Shown one piece after another: positions 50,080 to 61,257 of a stretch of DNA of 64,000 bases. The notes beneath the pieces were generated by a model that ran no database searches, had not been told where the DNA came from, and was given only the letters and a program-made list of their open reading frames with translations. Positions within the stretch are counted from its first letter, which is position 1. Every line of letters starts with the position of its first letter. Origin of the DNA: Grifola frondosa (Eukaryota; Basidiomycota; Agaricomycetes; Polyporales; Grifolaceae); assembly GCA_001683735.1 (NCBI GenBank), contig LUGG01000007.1, positions 1,918,351-1,982,350 on the forward strand, given 5' to 3'. The position numbers and the translations under genes are program-made.

Positions 50080-51383
50080 TCACTTCTGCCTCTTGTAAAT
50101 CTTGTCGAGGAACGCCTTGAACACCTCCCGCCTGAGCACCGCCTGTCCGGCGGGGGCGATAGGAGTTTCGGGTATTGTCTGAATGAGGCCTATGATGCGA
50201 GTGTAGGCCTTCTCCTCGTACTCCGCATACCGTTCGCGAATGCGGAGCTCCTCGTAGAGCGTCTTGATCCGCGCCTCGCACGCAGCATCCTTGCGGCCAT
50301 AGTTCTCGTCGAGCACGGCGCGCTGCGCGGGTGTGGCAAGCGCGAGCGCGGTGTTGATGCACCATGAGCACTTATTGTCGATGATGTCCGTACCGATCTT
50401 CCCGATCTGCTCGGGCGTACCCGCGAAGTCAAGGAAGTCATCCTGCACCTGGAAATACTCGCCGAGCGGGACCAAGATCGACTGTGCGAGCACATACGGG
50501 TCGTTCGTCGTGGAATGCGGGATGCCGCACATATGCATCGCGAGCGCGACGGGAAGGTAGAAAGAATAGTATGCGGTTTTGTAGATAACGATAAGCGAGT
50601 GCCTAGGGTAATGGTTTAAAATAAATGCTCGATGGAGAGAAGACGGAGACGCACTTCTTAAGAGAGAACTTGCTTAAGTCGACATGATCCTCTGGTGCGG
50701 TAATCAGGTCAATGAGCTGCCCGAGTTCCGTCTGGAACGTTGTCTGTGGACGAATTATAAATCTCAGAGATATGGTGAGAAAGGCTAGGGTAGATCTCAC
50801 TTCGTGGAACAGCTCAAGCAGATCGACGTAGTATGGCTCCGAACGGAAGTGGCTCTTAAGAAGATGGTATATCGCGCCCTCGAGCATGAACGAGTCATTG
50901 ATTGCGATATAGTTAACATGCTCTATGCGGAACCAGCAGGGCTGCCCACGGCGGGTGACAGACTGGTCCATCATGTCGTCCGACACAAGGAAGAATGCTT
51001 GCAACTATACGATACGTTCAGTTGCCTTCCGAGCATGTAGACATAGTCGTCAAGCATACCAATTCAACACACCAACCAAGTAGCGCTGCCCGGAAATACT
51101 CGTCGTCCGTCAAGCTCCCGCCCTTGAGAATCGCCACGGAATCAACCACGGACATGCCGCGGTTCAGCTTCCCGCCGGGGACATTGTAGTCGAGATTCTG
51201 AGACATCATCAGCAGGATGAACAGTACAGACAACAAACCCTCACAGACCCGCTTGTACCACTCGACAGCATCTTGAGGCATGTTCTCCTTCGTCAGATAA
51301 GCAAGCAGCTCATCGCGCAAGACCGGGAAGACATCCTCAAACTTCTGCCTCCTCTGTGTTTTCGCGTCGACTTTAGAGGACAT
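50080..51383 (-). CDS. ERG20: Farnesyl diphosphate synthase
   Basis: This makes farnesyl diphosphate from IPP and DMAPP in the cytosol, the branch point to ergosterol, dolichol and prenylated proteins. The start is [20 protein letters not shown]. Exons carry [20 protein letters not shown], then the first Asp-rich motif in [19 protein letters not shown]. Two aromatic residues lie just upstream (FF), as in FPP-type enzymes. The second Asp-rich motif is [12 protein letters not shown]. The C-terminus is DKIYKRQK. Four introns are implied, and no frame damage is seen. It is about 350 residues long, as usual for the family. Confidence 0.95.
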
Positions 51384-51794
51384 TGTGCGTCGAATGGGTA
51401 TTAAGAGAGTGGAGTCGGCGCGGACAAGCTAGGATGTGTTTATATGGTGCCACGAACAAGGTAGTGGCTGTAGTTCGATAATTGTGCCCATCGATCGTTT
51501 GCAGATGGTTCGACCGCAAAAAATGGGAACGTGTCCGAAGCGCGTCCGAACAGCGTCTGAAACTTAGCCACTCACAACAAACAAATCAAGTGAGTGGTGT
51601 TATTCGTACGTCCGCGAGAGCATGAAGACAAGCAGGAGACAAAAGCTACTTATATATGTATATCATAACAGTGACGCGATAGGGAGCGTTCAGTGATGCG
51701 CGACAATGTAGATATGGTGGTTGGGAAAACATAAATCGAACTACAGTAGATCAGCGTAATACTTTTCGTACTTCTGGTCTGTCAAGCGATGCCC
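51384..51794. other. FPP synthase promoter and HSP60 3' region
   Basis: About 410 bp between two minus-strand housekeeping genes. No coding sequence is seen. Confidence 0.5.
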
Positions 51795-52587
51795 TTAGAA
51801 GCCGCCCATACCGCCCATACCGCCCATAGGCGCCGCCGGTTTGGGGTCCTCGATCTCAACAACACAGGCTTCGCTGGTGGTCAGCAAGCTTGCGACACCT
51901 GCTGCGTCAACGAGTGCCGTCCGTACGACCTTGAGCGGGTCGACAATACCAGCCTTGATCATGTCGACGTACTCGCCCTTGCTCGCATCGTAGCCCCAGC
52001 TGAACTTGTCCGGCGCACCGTACTGGTTCAGAAGAGTGCCGACAATGACAGAGGACTCCTCCCCAGCATTCGACAGGATTGTCCGCGAAGGGTTGGTAAG
52101 GGCGCGACGAATGATGGCAACGCCAAGGTCCTGGTCAAAGTTGGCAGTGGGGATGGTCTTCGCATCGGGAGAAGTGGGCAGGGAGTTCTGGCCACCGGGG
52201 TTGTTCGACGTAAGCGCAAGGGACGCCTTGAGGAGAGCAATCCCACCACCAGGCAGGATACCCTCCTCAACTGCAGCCCGAGTCGCGTTCAGGGCGTCAT
52301 CGTAGCGGTCCTTCTTCTCGCTGACCTCGACCTCGCTGCTGCCACCGACCTTGATAACGGCAACACCACCGCTCAACTTCGCGAGGCGCTCCTGGAGCTT
52401 CGTACGATCGAACTGGCTCGTAGTTGGGTCCTGAATGAGGCTGCGGATTTGCTCGCAGCGTGCCTGGATCGCGTCCTTGGAGCCCTCGCCACTGAGGAGG
52501 ATGGTATCTTCCTTGGTGATGGTGACCGAGCCAGTGGAGCCAAGCAGGTCAGGCGTCGCATGCTCAAGCTTAATGTCGAGCTCGTCG

Positions 52588-52618
<31 letters not shown>

Positions 52619-53744
52619 GATCACCGAGGATTGACTTGCGGTTATCACCGAAGCCAGGCGCCTTGACGGCGCAGACCTCAACCTGGCCGCGGAGCTTGTT
52701 CAGGATGCAGGCCGCAAGCGCCTCGCCGTCAATGTCCTCGGCAATAATAATGAGTGGTCGACGGGCCTTGGAAGCGGTCTCGAGTGCGGGGAGGATATCC
52801 TGGAGCCTACTGATCTTCTTCTCGGTGAGGAGGATAAGGGGATTCTCGTAGTCGCACTTCTGGGTCTTCATGTCCGTGACGAAGTAAGGAGAGATGAAAC
52901 CACGGTCGAAGCGCATGCCTTCTGTGATCTCAATCTCATCCTCGATCGTCCGGCCCTCCTTGACGGTGATAACGCCCTCTTTGCCGACTTTCTCCATGGC
53001 CTGTGCGATGAGATTGCCGACGTGGACATCGCCGTTCGCGGAGATGGTCGCGACCTGGGCGATCTCGGCGGTGGTTGTGATCGTCTTAGTATGTGCAGAG
53101 AGGAATTCAACAACGCGGTCGACGGCGGCTTGCGAACCACGGCGAAGGTCCATGGGGTTGCAGCCTGCAGCGACGTTCTTCACGCCTTCCGCATAGATGG
53201 CGCGAGCAAGGACGGTTGCTGTCGTAGTGCCATCACCAGCAATCTCGTTCGTCTTTTGCGCAACATCCTGAATCAGACTGGAAAAGACGTCAGAAGAGAG
53301 CAAATTAAGGTTGACGTAGGAATGCTTACCGAGCACCGAGGTTCTCGAACTTGTCCTTCAACGTGATAGATTTTGCAACGGTGACACCGTCTGAAAAGGC
53401 GGGATCAGTTTCAGAGAAGCCCACTTAGATGCAATCAAAGAGGGAGGATCACCTTTTGTGATTTTGGGGCCGCCAAATGACTGTTCAATGATGACATTCC
53501 GGCCTATTGAAAGGAGACGCGTAAGCGACACATTACACTGAATCTACTGTGCATGAAAGAGCATACCCTTGGGACCGAGCGTCACACTGACAGCGTTCGC
53601 GAGAATGTCGACACCGTTCAAGATGCTTGCCCGACCTTCATTTGAGAACTTGATCTCCTTGTGGGCACCGCGGACAAGAGAGGGCTTGGAAGCCTTGACG
53701 GCTGCGCGGCGGAGGGCAGAGGAAGAGGAAGAACACAAATGCAT
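51795..53744 (-). CDS. HSP60: Mitochondrial chaperonin HSP60
   Basis: This is the group I chaperonin that folds imported proteins in the mitochondrial matrix. ATG 53744 begins a targeting sequence ([20 protein letters not shown]), which leads into [18 protein letters not shown] and [16 protein letters not shown]. Small exons near 53503, 53450 and 53390 continue it. The large last exon has the nucleotide motif [18 protein letters not shown] and ends in the GGM repeat GGMGGMGGF. Three or four short introns lie in the first 450 bp. The long exon is fully open, unlike several neighbours. The gene is divergent from the CBP3-like gene. Confidence 0.95.
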
Positions 53745-53945
53745 CGCGAATATAGAAGTGGAGGACGAAAAGAACAGTGAGAAGAAGGATGAGCTCGGTG
53801 AGCAGCGCAACTTTTTCTCGCAACTCCTTTTGAAGAAATCCTGTCGAACACTCTAGAATCACGCGGTCACACTCCCCGCATTTTTGTCATGTCACAAACA
53901 TTTGCCACGTGGCTTCGGCCTCCTTCGGGCGCGGCTACAACAAGC

Positions 53946-53956
53946 CTAGGGTTAGG
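53946..53956 (+). promoter_or_regulatory. Telobox-like motif in the HSP60/CBP3 divergent promoter
   Basis: CTAGGGTTAGG lies between two divergently transcribed genes for mitochondrial proteins. In some fungi Myb-type telobox proteins such as Tbf1 bind such motifs in promoters. A function here is inference. Confidence 0.35.
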
Positions 53957-54045
53957 TTCGTTATATCTCTATAGGGTTATGGAAACCCCGGCAATTGCCG
54001 CATCTCCTCAAGAAATTCTGGAGAAAGCTAGCGGCGAGGAGGAAG

Positions 54046-55294
54046 ATGGTCGCTCGTTCTATCCTCGCTCGTCGTCTTCGACAGTCGCCTGTCCCTCTTC
54101 GCCCACATCAGATTCGCTCGTTTTCTGTCTCCCGCTCGTCGTTGAATCAGCCGTCGTCCTCGTCTCCGCCAGCTGTTGACCCCAAAAGCACTCCGTCACC
54201 AGAGCCAACATGGCTAACACGAAAACTGCGAGAGAACCCCGCAGCCAAAAAGGCATTCGTTCAACTGATGAGTATGCTTGGCTACGGAACGAAGAAGCAA
54301 GTCGCGGGGTGGAGAGCGTTCGCGCTTTACAAGAACTTGTGTATCACTATGCCAGACGAGGATAGTACATTTTGGAAGGACGGTGAGCACTTAGTTGACA
54401 TCCGCTCTCTCCCACTCTCCAATTTCCTTTTGCTTTCATTATTCTTCAGTACTCCGCGGTTGTCCATGTCCAGATACTATCTTTCTGATCTAATGTTCAT
54501 GCAGACTGTCATCTACCTCCTACTTTCCAGTCATGGTTTACGGTGACCAACCTTCATGTCTGGCTTCTTACCGTTCGCTTGCGTGCTCTACCTTCTCCAC
54601 ATGGCATGAATCACATCCAAGCCCTGGTCGATCACTTCTTCCTCGACATCGAAGACCGTGTTCGTGCAGTCCTCCAGCCCGCCTCGCCCAACGCCCGTCC
54701 CTCTTCACGTAACCTTGGCCCCTACACGCCTCCTACTGAATTCTACACCATTGCCAATGGCGGCAATAAGAGACCGCGCGGAAAAGCGCCGGAGCGTCTT
54801 GTCACGAAGCAAATGAAAATATTCAAGGAGCAGTGGGCGGGAATGGGCATGTCGTTCGACCTTGGCCTTGCCAGGAGCGATGCTGAACTCGCCGCTGCCA
54901 TATGGCGCAACATTCTGGGAGCGCGGGGCGCTCGCGGGATCGTGTACCCTTCTACGAGCGCGTCACAAAGCCGTATTTCAGGCGGTCCATCAATCTCGTC
55001 GGTGGAGAGGTGGAGAAGGTTGAGAAGATAGAGAAGGTTGGACTAGAGGTCGAGGAAGCGCGCGATGATGGCTCAGGCGTACACGATTACCTGCCCGCAG
55101 AGGCCGACAAGTACGTGGCATACCCGGAGCTCATGACAACGCTTGTGGAGTATATCCGGAGGGAGCTGAGACGCTTGGAGGCAATCCCAGACGACGTTAT
55201 CGTTGGAAAGGGCGTTCTTGGGACGGAAAGCGAGGGTTTGGAAGGTCTGAAGTTCGGACGGGTGAGACACATATCGAGATCGTTCAATACGTGA
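54046..55294 (+). CDS. CBP3: CBP3-like ubiquinol-cytochrome c chaperone
   Basis: This is related to Cbp3/UQCC1, which binds newly made cytochrome b and helps assemble complex III. ATG 54046 starts an Arg-rich mitochondrial targeting sequence (MVARSILARRLRQSPVPLRP). The chaperone domain has LMSMLGYGTKKQVAGWRAF, then, after an intron ending near 54508, LPPTFQSWFTVTNLHVWLLT and VRLRALP. A region with WAGMGMSFDLGLARSDAELA and IWRNILGARGARG follows. The frame slips at the CCC run at 54947-54949. With one more C the protein continues into YERVTKPYFRRSINLVGG and ends at 55294. The C-terminal extension is rich in Glu and Lys and may be lineage-specific. Confidence 0.85.
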
Positions 55295-55964
55295 TAACTT
55301 CGGCTCCACAGACGTATATCGCTACGTTAGCCACTGCCCTCAGCTACGATGTAGACCTACGAACTCATTCTTGGCGATGCATGACGTTCAAAAGGTACAT
55401 GCAATCTCACAGCAAAAAAAGCACTCCTGGCTGAAACCAAACAACTTTTCAGTTATTACGCACAACTAGGATGAAAACATGTGTGATATATGCGAACCAC
55501 AACGATGAAAAAAAAAGCAGCTCGCTGCCAGATCCTTCATGACGTGAGGTCCACCTATTATGAGATAAGATAGGATACCACAATATTATTTGAGAGCGGA
55601 CCGCGTGCTAAGCGGAGTTGGGATCAGGCGGCAGCTGTGAATACGCATCTCCTCTTGCCATATCGTTGTTGTCTCTTAACCCTTTCACTTGAATAATTAC
55701 GCTCGTCGATCAGTACTCCAACTCACTTCTCAGCTCTGTGGATATTCAATCGCATGACCTGTAAGTGCGACGTCCAACGGCGGCTGACTGTCCAGGTCGC
55801 GCTGTCTAGCACTTTCTGCTAGAGACGGCTGTGCGACACTCGTTGGGTGAGTCAGTTGAGTAAAACAGCTTGCATTCTTGTTTCGTAGTGGGATTGAAAT
55901 ATAACGTCTAGAATTGTGTCGCAACACGGGCGATCAGATACCAAAGTCCGGGTCTCCCACCGTG
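55295..55964. other. Intergenic, no gene seen
   Basis: AT-rich DNA with an A-run near 55510. No supportable coding sequence is seen. Confidence 0.4.
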
Positions 55965-56199
55965 ATGTCCTTCCAAACCTCGAGTGCTCGCCTTGCTCAG
56001 GCATCCCCCTCGGTTTCTCTGGAGAAAGGCGCGTACCGCTTGCGTGCACCGCGCACCTGCACGGCTTCTTTCCCAAATCCAAGCGGCTCCACCCGCTCCA
56101 GCGACATACGAGAGACATACTACCATCTTCATCGCCTTCCTCATCTCCGCGACTCTAGCGAGCTTTAGTTCAGCGTATTATTTGTTCACTACCAAGTAA
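55965..56199 (+). CDS. Possible small mitochondrial membrane protein
   Basis: ATG 55965 gives a targeting-like start (MSFQTSSARLAQASPSVSLE). A neighbouring frame carries TYERHTTIFIAFLISATLAS then FSSAYYLFTTK, a clear membrane segment. The two would need one frame change, perhaps at the CCCCC run near 56007. Possible 3' exons follow near 56265-56410 (PPALFDLNHSDIQ, MILALQEQFPVNQK). No family is recognised. Confidence 0.35.
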
Positions 56200-56411
56200 G
56201 AGCTTCACTTCTGCTATACGCGATATGATAGCTCATGTTGTTCTGTGCGGAAACCTCAGCCGCCTGCTTTATTTGATCTCAATCACTCGGACATTCAAGT
56301 GGTAAGGGCCGCATGATAAGTAGCGTGTTTCGCTAAGTGACTCTATGTTGTAACAGGTCAATATGATTCTCGCTCTTCAAGAACAATTTCCGGTCAATCA
56401 AAAGGCGTCAT

Positions 56412-57183
56412 AAGTCGGCGTATGAACGTAAGTCCCATCTGCGCAACGAATTCTTTGATTAAAACGAAGTGTATCAGCGACGCCGGCAGCAACAAGTCCT
56501 TCCACGGCAATATTGAGCAAGTTGGAGAATCCAACCGGGTACTTCGTAAGTATATCATCCCCCATCGTGAGCCCTGCCCCACTCGTCGGCCACCATTCCT
56601 ACAACAGCTGTCTTGACACTTCGTCAACAACATTGGGCCTCCCCTCTCTGCGCGAGTGCAGGATCGTCCTCGTCGCCGTTCTCACCCGTCAGGCAGCATT
56701 GCACACTCACGTTTCGTGTCATTTAATGAGAGCTTCCGAACGGCTGCAATATACATAGCTCCGTCAATCGCAAGTTCTTGACGTTGAGGTATGTCGCCAG
56801 TTTCCCGTTCATGGAACAAATCATGGAGTATGACATTTTCTACAGTCGTATTATCTCGCCGCTATGATTGGTGACGCAAATGAGCAAAGGGTGTGTAACG
56901 GCAAGTGATCATATAGATGAAATTAAAGATATTGAAAAAATCAATATTCCCGGGCCTCCGTTACGAAACAAGCCTACGTTGCATCACAATATGCTGCGGT
57001 CAATTATAATGTTCCATTCAACTGACCATTCAGATAGTTAGCATTGAATAGATCTAGTTTACCACAGCATGTGAATGCAAATACAAAGTTGAATTACTCA
57101 ATTCGTCAAACAAGGCAATTATGTAAAAGACATACAATGCAACACATCCGAAGATATACAATAACAACAAACTGAAATGCATT
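56412..57183. other. AT-rich intergenic DNA, no gene seen
   Basis: AT content rises toward the mobile-element region. No supportable gene is seen. Confidence 0.4.
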
Positions 57184-57394
57184 ATTAATAGGGGGTCAAT
57201 TCAATTACGTTAGACCTAGGGCAGCCTCGGGTGTGACCATTCCCGGTCCGCACGTCACAAATCAGGGCAACATGCTTACACGAGTGACGTGCCAGAGCGA
57301 CCGCAACTGCATACATTTTTGACCGTCGTTTTGCAAAAACAATTTACACATGTGGGCAATTGCCCTTGTGTGTGATCCAGATCTGGCCAGCCCT
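57184..57394 (+). repeat. 210-bp direct repeat, copy 1 (probable element end)
   Basis: Begins ATTAATAGGGGGTCAATTCA and ends GATCTGGCCAGCCCT. It is nearly identical to 59286-59495. Both copies sit next to AT-rich DNA on the left and repeat arrays on the right. Confidence 0.85.
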
Positions 57395-57401
57395 CGACTT
57401 T

Positions 57402-57530
57402 TTTTACTTACTCGCTTACCGTCTTCGCTTACTTACTTTCTTACTTGCTCCGCTTTACTTACTTTCTTACTTACTCCGCTTTACTCGAATTTCTTACCGA
57501 CTCCACTTTACTTACTTTCTTATCTTCCCT
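57402..57530. repeat. Pyrimidine-rich tandem repeat (TTACT-rich)
   Basis: Irregular repeats of TTACTTACTTTC and CTCCGCTTTACT follow copy 1 of the 210-bp repeat. Confidence 0.75.
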
Positions 57531-57619
57531 AACACTATGCTTCTCGCCCGCCACGGGCGGCGGGCAGCTGGCCGGGGTCCTCATCACCATATTAGGGCCA
57601 TTTTCCCAGGACCCCAGAT

Positions 57620-58000
57620 ACCAATGCCAGGCAAACTCTCGGGTGGCAATGGCTGGGTGGGTGGATGAGCGAGCGCCTGCCACCCTCTGGGGCATGGGTG
57701 GGACCCCTTGCCCCCCACCACCATGCATGTGATACATTATCAGGTCAGGTCACATGTCAGGCACCTTGCATGAGCAATTGGAGGGTGCTCTCCATGCATG
57801 CCTGCCACCCCTCTGACCAACTGACTGACTGGCTCACTGACTGCCAGCCAGGCAAACTCTCAGGGCAAAGGCTAGGTGGGTGAGTGTCTGCCACCGCTTG
57901 AACATGGTGGGACCACTTGTCCCCCACCATGCATGCGATACATTATACCAGGTCACATGTCAGGCACCTTGGATGAGCAATGGCTGTCACCCCTCTGACC
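57620..58000. repeat. Two-copy imperfect repeat (about 57628-57790 and 57846-58000)
   Basis: Both copies contain CCAGGCAAACTCTC, then GGTGGGACC, CCCCCACCATGCATG, GATACATTAT and GTCACATGTCAGGCACCTT. Confidence 0.75.
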
Positions 58001-58020
58001 AACTAACTGACTAACTGACT

Positions 58021-58043
58021 GGCTGGCTGACAGTCAGCCAGCC
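58021..58043. repeat. Perfect 11-bp inverted repeat in CTGA-rich DNA
   Basis: Arms GGCTGGCTGAC and GTCAGCCAGCC are separated by one base. Runs of GACTGACTGG flank it. Confidence 0.8.
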
Positions 58044-58357
58044 AGCCATGTGTCTGCCAGATGCTAATGACCTCAGTCTGAGTGCCTGCCATGTCCCCCC
58101 CCCTGTGATCCATCACCTGTCACATGGATGCTTGTCTGTCATGCTCTGATATGTCAGGCTGCCATTTTTCTTGAAAACATGACATGGTGAACCCCCTTAT
58201 GTGTGACACCTCTCTGATGAATCATGTGTCATCGTCCATGATTCACTACTTGCTGTCTGGACACTTGTCCACCATCACCTTGCTGACTGACTGTCAGCCA
58301 TCTGATGGAGGGCATTTAAGCTTAGTGTCATGACCTTTTGATTGATGGGAGAAGACT

Positions 58358-58740
58358 AAGTTTATACTCCTGGGACTGATCGATCAGTCCCGGCAGGCGC
58401 ACAGACGCAGTGGCGCGTCTGTCTCCTTTTCTGGACACTTTCCCACAGACGCACCCTTTGTCAGCGCAGATGCACCCTCCAAAAGGCAATATTTCAACAG
58501 ACGCAGTCATTGGTCAGCAGACGCACCATCTTTGTCAGCAGATGCACCTCCTTTATCAGCAGACGCACAGACACATCACCATATATGGTCATAAGGGATG
58601 TGACCTTTTCTCAAAATATGCCTCTCAAAATATGTGACATGAAATCAGGCTGTCAAATTCTAAGTGTTCATTTTGTTTTACCGGCATTGCCAGTAAAATC
58701 ATGATCTTCAATAAAGAAACAAAAAGCTTTCAAAATTGAA
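58358..58740 (+). repeat. 330-bp repeat, unit R1
   Basis: Starts AAGTTTATACTCCTG, then the perfect 20-bp palindrome GGGACTGATCGATCAGTCCC (58372-58391). Next are several GTCAGCAGACGCACC-like short repeats, a TATATGGTCATAAGGGATGT stretch, the palindrome TTTTACCGGCA/TGCCAGTAAAA, and an ATCATGATCTTCAATAAA end. Similar units are at 59495, 59961, 60788 and 61520. Confidence 0.85.
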
Positions 58741-58869
58741 GTGATCATCATTTGCCAATAATTGACTGATTAATACAACATATTATATAAAAACACACAA
58801 ACTGAATAAAAATACTGTGACTTTATTTGAACCCCCTCATGAGCACCAATATCACAGAACAAGTAAAAC

Positions 58870-58910
58870 TAAGTTTATACTCCTGGGACTGATCGATCAG
58901 TCCCGGTGAT
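58870..58910 (+). repeat. Isolated 5' end of the 330-bp repeat
   Basis: Carries only AAGTTTATACTCCTG plus the palindrome GGGACTGATCGATCAGTCCC (58885-58904). Unrelated DNA follows up to the second 210-bp repeat. Confidence 0.8.
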
Positions 58911-59285
58911 ACTCTCTTGCCGACTCCAACCTATAAAATAACAAATATGTATCCTATAGATCGTAAAGTCAGTAGCAACGAGATATAGCGCGAATGGGCT
59001 CTCGATTTCTCGCAGAGGTCCCTTGCACCGAGTTGTGTAACTAGCTATGCTCGCGAGTCGCACGTGAATCGTACTTCTCTGAGATAGGGGAAACGCAGAA
59101 GAAGATAAAAGTAAATGCTCAGCAATATCGGCTCTTCGCGCACTCCACGCGTATCGCAACTAAAGAGGTCTCCTTGATCGTAGGTTCGAAGTCGCAGCGT
59201 GTATGATGGTTTATCCGTATAGTCGCAAGTATCGCGGTCGCAGTTTCACAGTGAGAGGAGAGCTTTGTAACCTTCTTATATATAT

Positions 59286-59495
59286 ATTAATAGGGGGTCA
59301 ATTCAATTACGTTAGACCTAGGGCAGCCTCGGGTTGACCATTCCCGGTCCGCACGTCACAAATTAGGGCGACGTGCTTACACGAGTGACGTGCCAGAGCG
59401 ACCGCAACCGCATACATTTTTGACCGTCGTTTTGCAAAAACGATTTACACGTGTGGGCAATTGCCCTTGTGTGTGATCCAGATCTGGCCAGCCCT
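59286..59495 (+). repeat. 210-bp direct repeat, copy 2
   Basis: Near-identical to 57184-57394. It is joined directly to unit R2 of the 330-bp repeat. Confidence 0.85.
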
Positions 59496-59880
59496 AAGTT
59501 TATACTCCTGACGGTGATCGATCACCGTCAACAGGCGCACAGACGCAGAGCCGCGTCTGTCTCCTTATGCGGACACTTTCCCACAGACGCACCCTTTGTC
59601 AGCGCAGACGCACCCTCCAAAAGGCAATATTCCCACAGACGCAGTCATTGGTCAGCAGGCGCACCATCTTGGTCAGCAGACGCACCCCCTTTGTCAGCAG
59701 ACGCACAGACGCATCACCATATATGGTCATAAGGGATGTGACCTTTTCTCAAAATATGCCTCTCAAAATATGTGACATGAAATCAGGCTGTCAAATTCTA
59801 AGTGTCCATTTTGTTTTACCGGCATCGCCAGTAAAATCATGATCTTCAATAAAGAAACAAAAAGCTTTCAAAATTGAAGT
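59495..59880 (+). repeat. 330-bp repeat, unit R2
   Basis: Same layout as R1, but the leading palindrome is GACGGTGATCGATCACCGTC (59510-59529). Both arms differ from R1 and remain perfectly complementary. Confidence 0.85.
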
Positions 59881-59960
59881 GAATATTGTTTGTGATTTTA
59901 TTGCCATTGCAATAAAAATGCACAAAACAAATAAAAATATGGTGACTTTATTTGAACCTC

Positions 59961-60265
59961 CTAAGTTTATACTCCTGACAATTATTGATAATCATCAACA
60001 GGTGCACAGATGCAGAGGCATGTCTGTGAACACTTTTTCACAGACACATGCTTTGTCAGCACAGATGCACCCTCCAAAAGGCAATACTCCCACAGACGCA
60101 GTCATTGGTCAGCAGATGCACCATCTTTGTCAGCAGACATACCTTCTTTGTCAGCAGACGCACAGACACATTACCATATATGGTCATAAGGGGTGTGACC
60201 TTTTCTCAAAATATGCCTCTCAAAATATGTGACATGAAATCAAGGTGTCAAATTCTAAGTGTCCA
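59961..60265 (+). repeat. 330-bp repeat, unit R3
   Basis: The leading arms GACAATTATT and GATAATCATC (59977-59996) pair except at two positions. The final ACTGGCA-type palindrome is lost. Confidence 0.8.
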
Positions 60266-60317
60266 TTTTGTTGTAATGGTATTGAGACGATGACGCCAAT
60301 GTCATAGAATAAGTGAA

Positions 60318-60540
60318 GCAGACAAACTGTAAGTGTCTTTCTTGAACTACTTTTGGATCAGTGCAAAAGTAGTGTGACAGAAAATGAGTTTACAGAAAAA
60401 TCAGGTATGTTTTTGCTAGCTACTTTTGAGCCAGACTGAAAGTAGTTTGAGGGTCCACCCTTTTCAGACCGAGGTGAGCATGCTCTCACTACTTTTGAAC
60501 CAGTCTCAAAGTAGCTGACATGAAACTCAGGCTATTAAGA
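60318..60540 (+). repeat. Three-hairpin repeat, unit H1
   Basis: Contains three inverted repeats: ACTACTTTTG/CAAAAGTAGT (60346-60373), and two weaker ones of the form AGCTACTTTTGAGC/GAAAGTAG and ACTACTTTTGAA/CAAAGTAG. It is nearly identical to 60571-60785. Confidence 0.85.
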
Positions 60541-60570
60541 AATCTCAGGGGTGTATCATGATCATACTTA

Positions 60571-60785
60571 TGTAAGTTTCTTTCATGAACTACTTTTGAA
60601 TCAGTGCAAAAGTAGTGTGACAGAAAATGAGTTTACAGAAAAATCAGGTATGTTTTTGCTAGCTACTTTTGAGCCAGACTGAAAGTAGTTTGAGGGTCCA
60701 CCCTTTTCAGACCGAGGTGAGCATGCTCTCACTACTTTTGAACCAGTCTCAAAGTAGCTGACATGAAACTCAGACTATTAAGAAG
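60571..60785 (+). repeat. Three-hairpin repeat, unit H2
   Basis: Almost identical to H1, including all three inverted repeats. It is followed at once by unit R4. Confidence 0.85.
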
Positions 60786-60787
60786 CC

Positions 60788-61130
60788 TCAGTTTATACTT
60801 CTGAGACTGATTGATCAGTTTTGGCAGGTGCACAGATGCAGAGATGCATCTGTCTCCTTGTGAGGTCACTTTTTCACAGACACACCCTTCAAAAGGTAAT
60901 ATTTCCACAGACATAGTCATTGGTCAGCAGGTGCACTGCCTTGGTCAGCAGATGCACAGACACATCATCATATATGATCATAAGGGGTATAACATTTTCT
61001 CACAACATGTCTCTCAAAATATATGAGATAAAATTAAGCTGTCAAATTCTAAGTGTGCAATTTTGTTTACCAGCATTGCCAGTAAAATCATGATCTTCAA
61101 TAAAAAAGCAAACAGCTTTCAAAATTGAAG
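60788..61130 (+). repeat. 330-bp repeat, unit R4
   Basis: The leading arms GAGACTGATT and GATCAGTTTT (60803-60822) pair fully when G-U pairs are allowed. Internal short repeats are fewer than in R1. Confidence 0.8.
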
Positions 61131-61257
61131 TGATCATCATTTGCCAATAATTGACTGATTAATACAACATATTATATAAAAACACACAAACCAAATAAAA
61201 ATACTGTGACTTTATTTGAACCCCCTCATGAGCACCAATATCACAGAACAAGTAAAA

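Noticed and set aside
53830..53860. Heat-shock element upstream of HSP60
   Set aside because: GAA triplets occur at irregular intervals (about 10-14 bp) without the alternating TTC units, so the evidence is too weak.
59180..59215. tRNA-like GGTTCGAA sequence
   Set aside because: No matching acceptor, D or anticodon arms could be drawn around it.
58440..60170. CRISPR-like spacing of short repeats
   Set aside because: Intervals are a few bases only, there are no unique spacers, and the context is a eukaryotic genome. These are tandem short repeats within a larger repeat.
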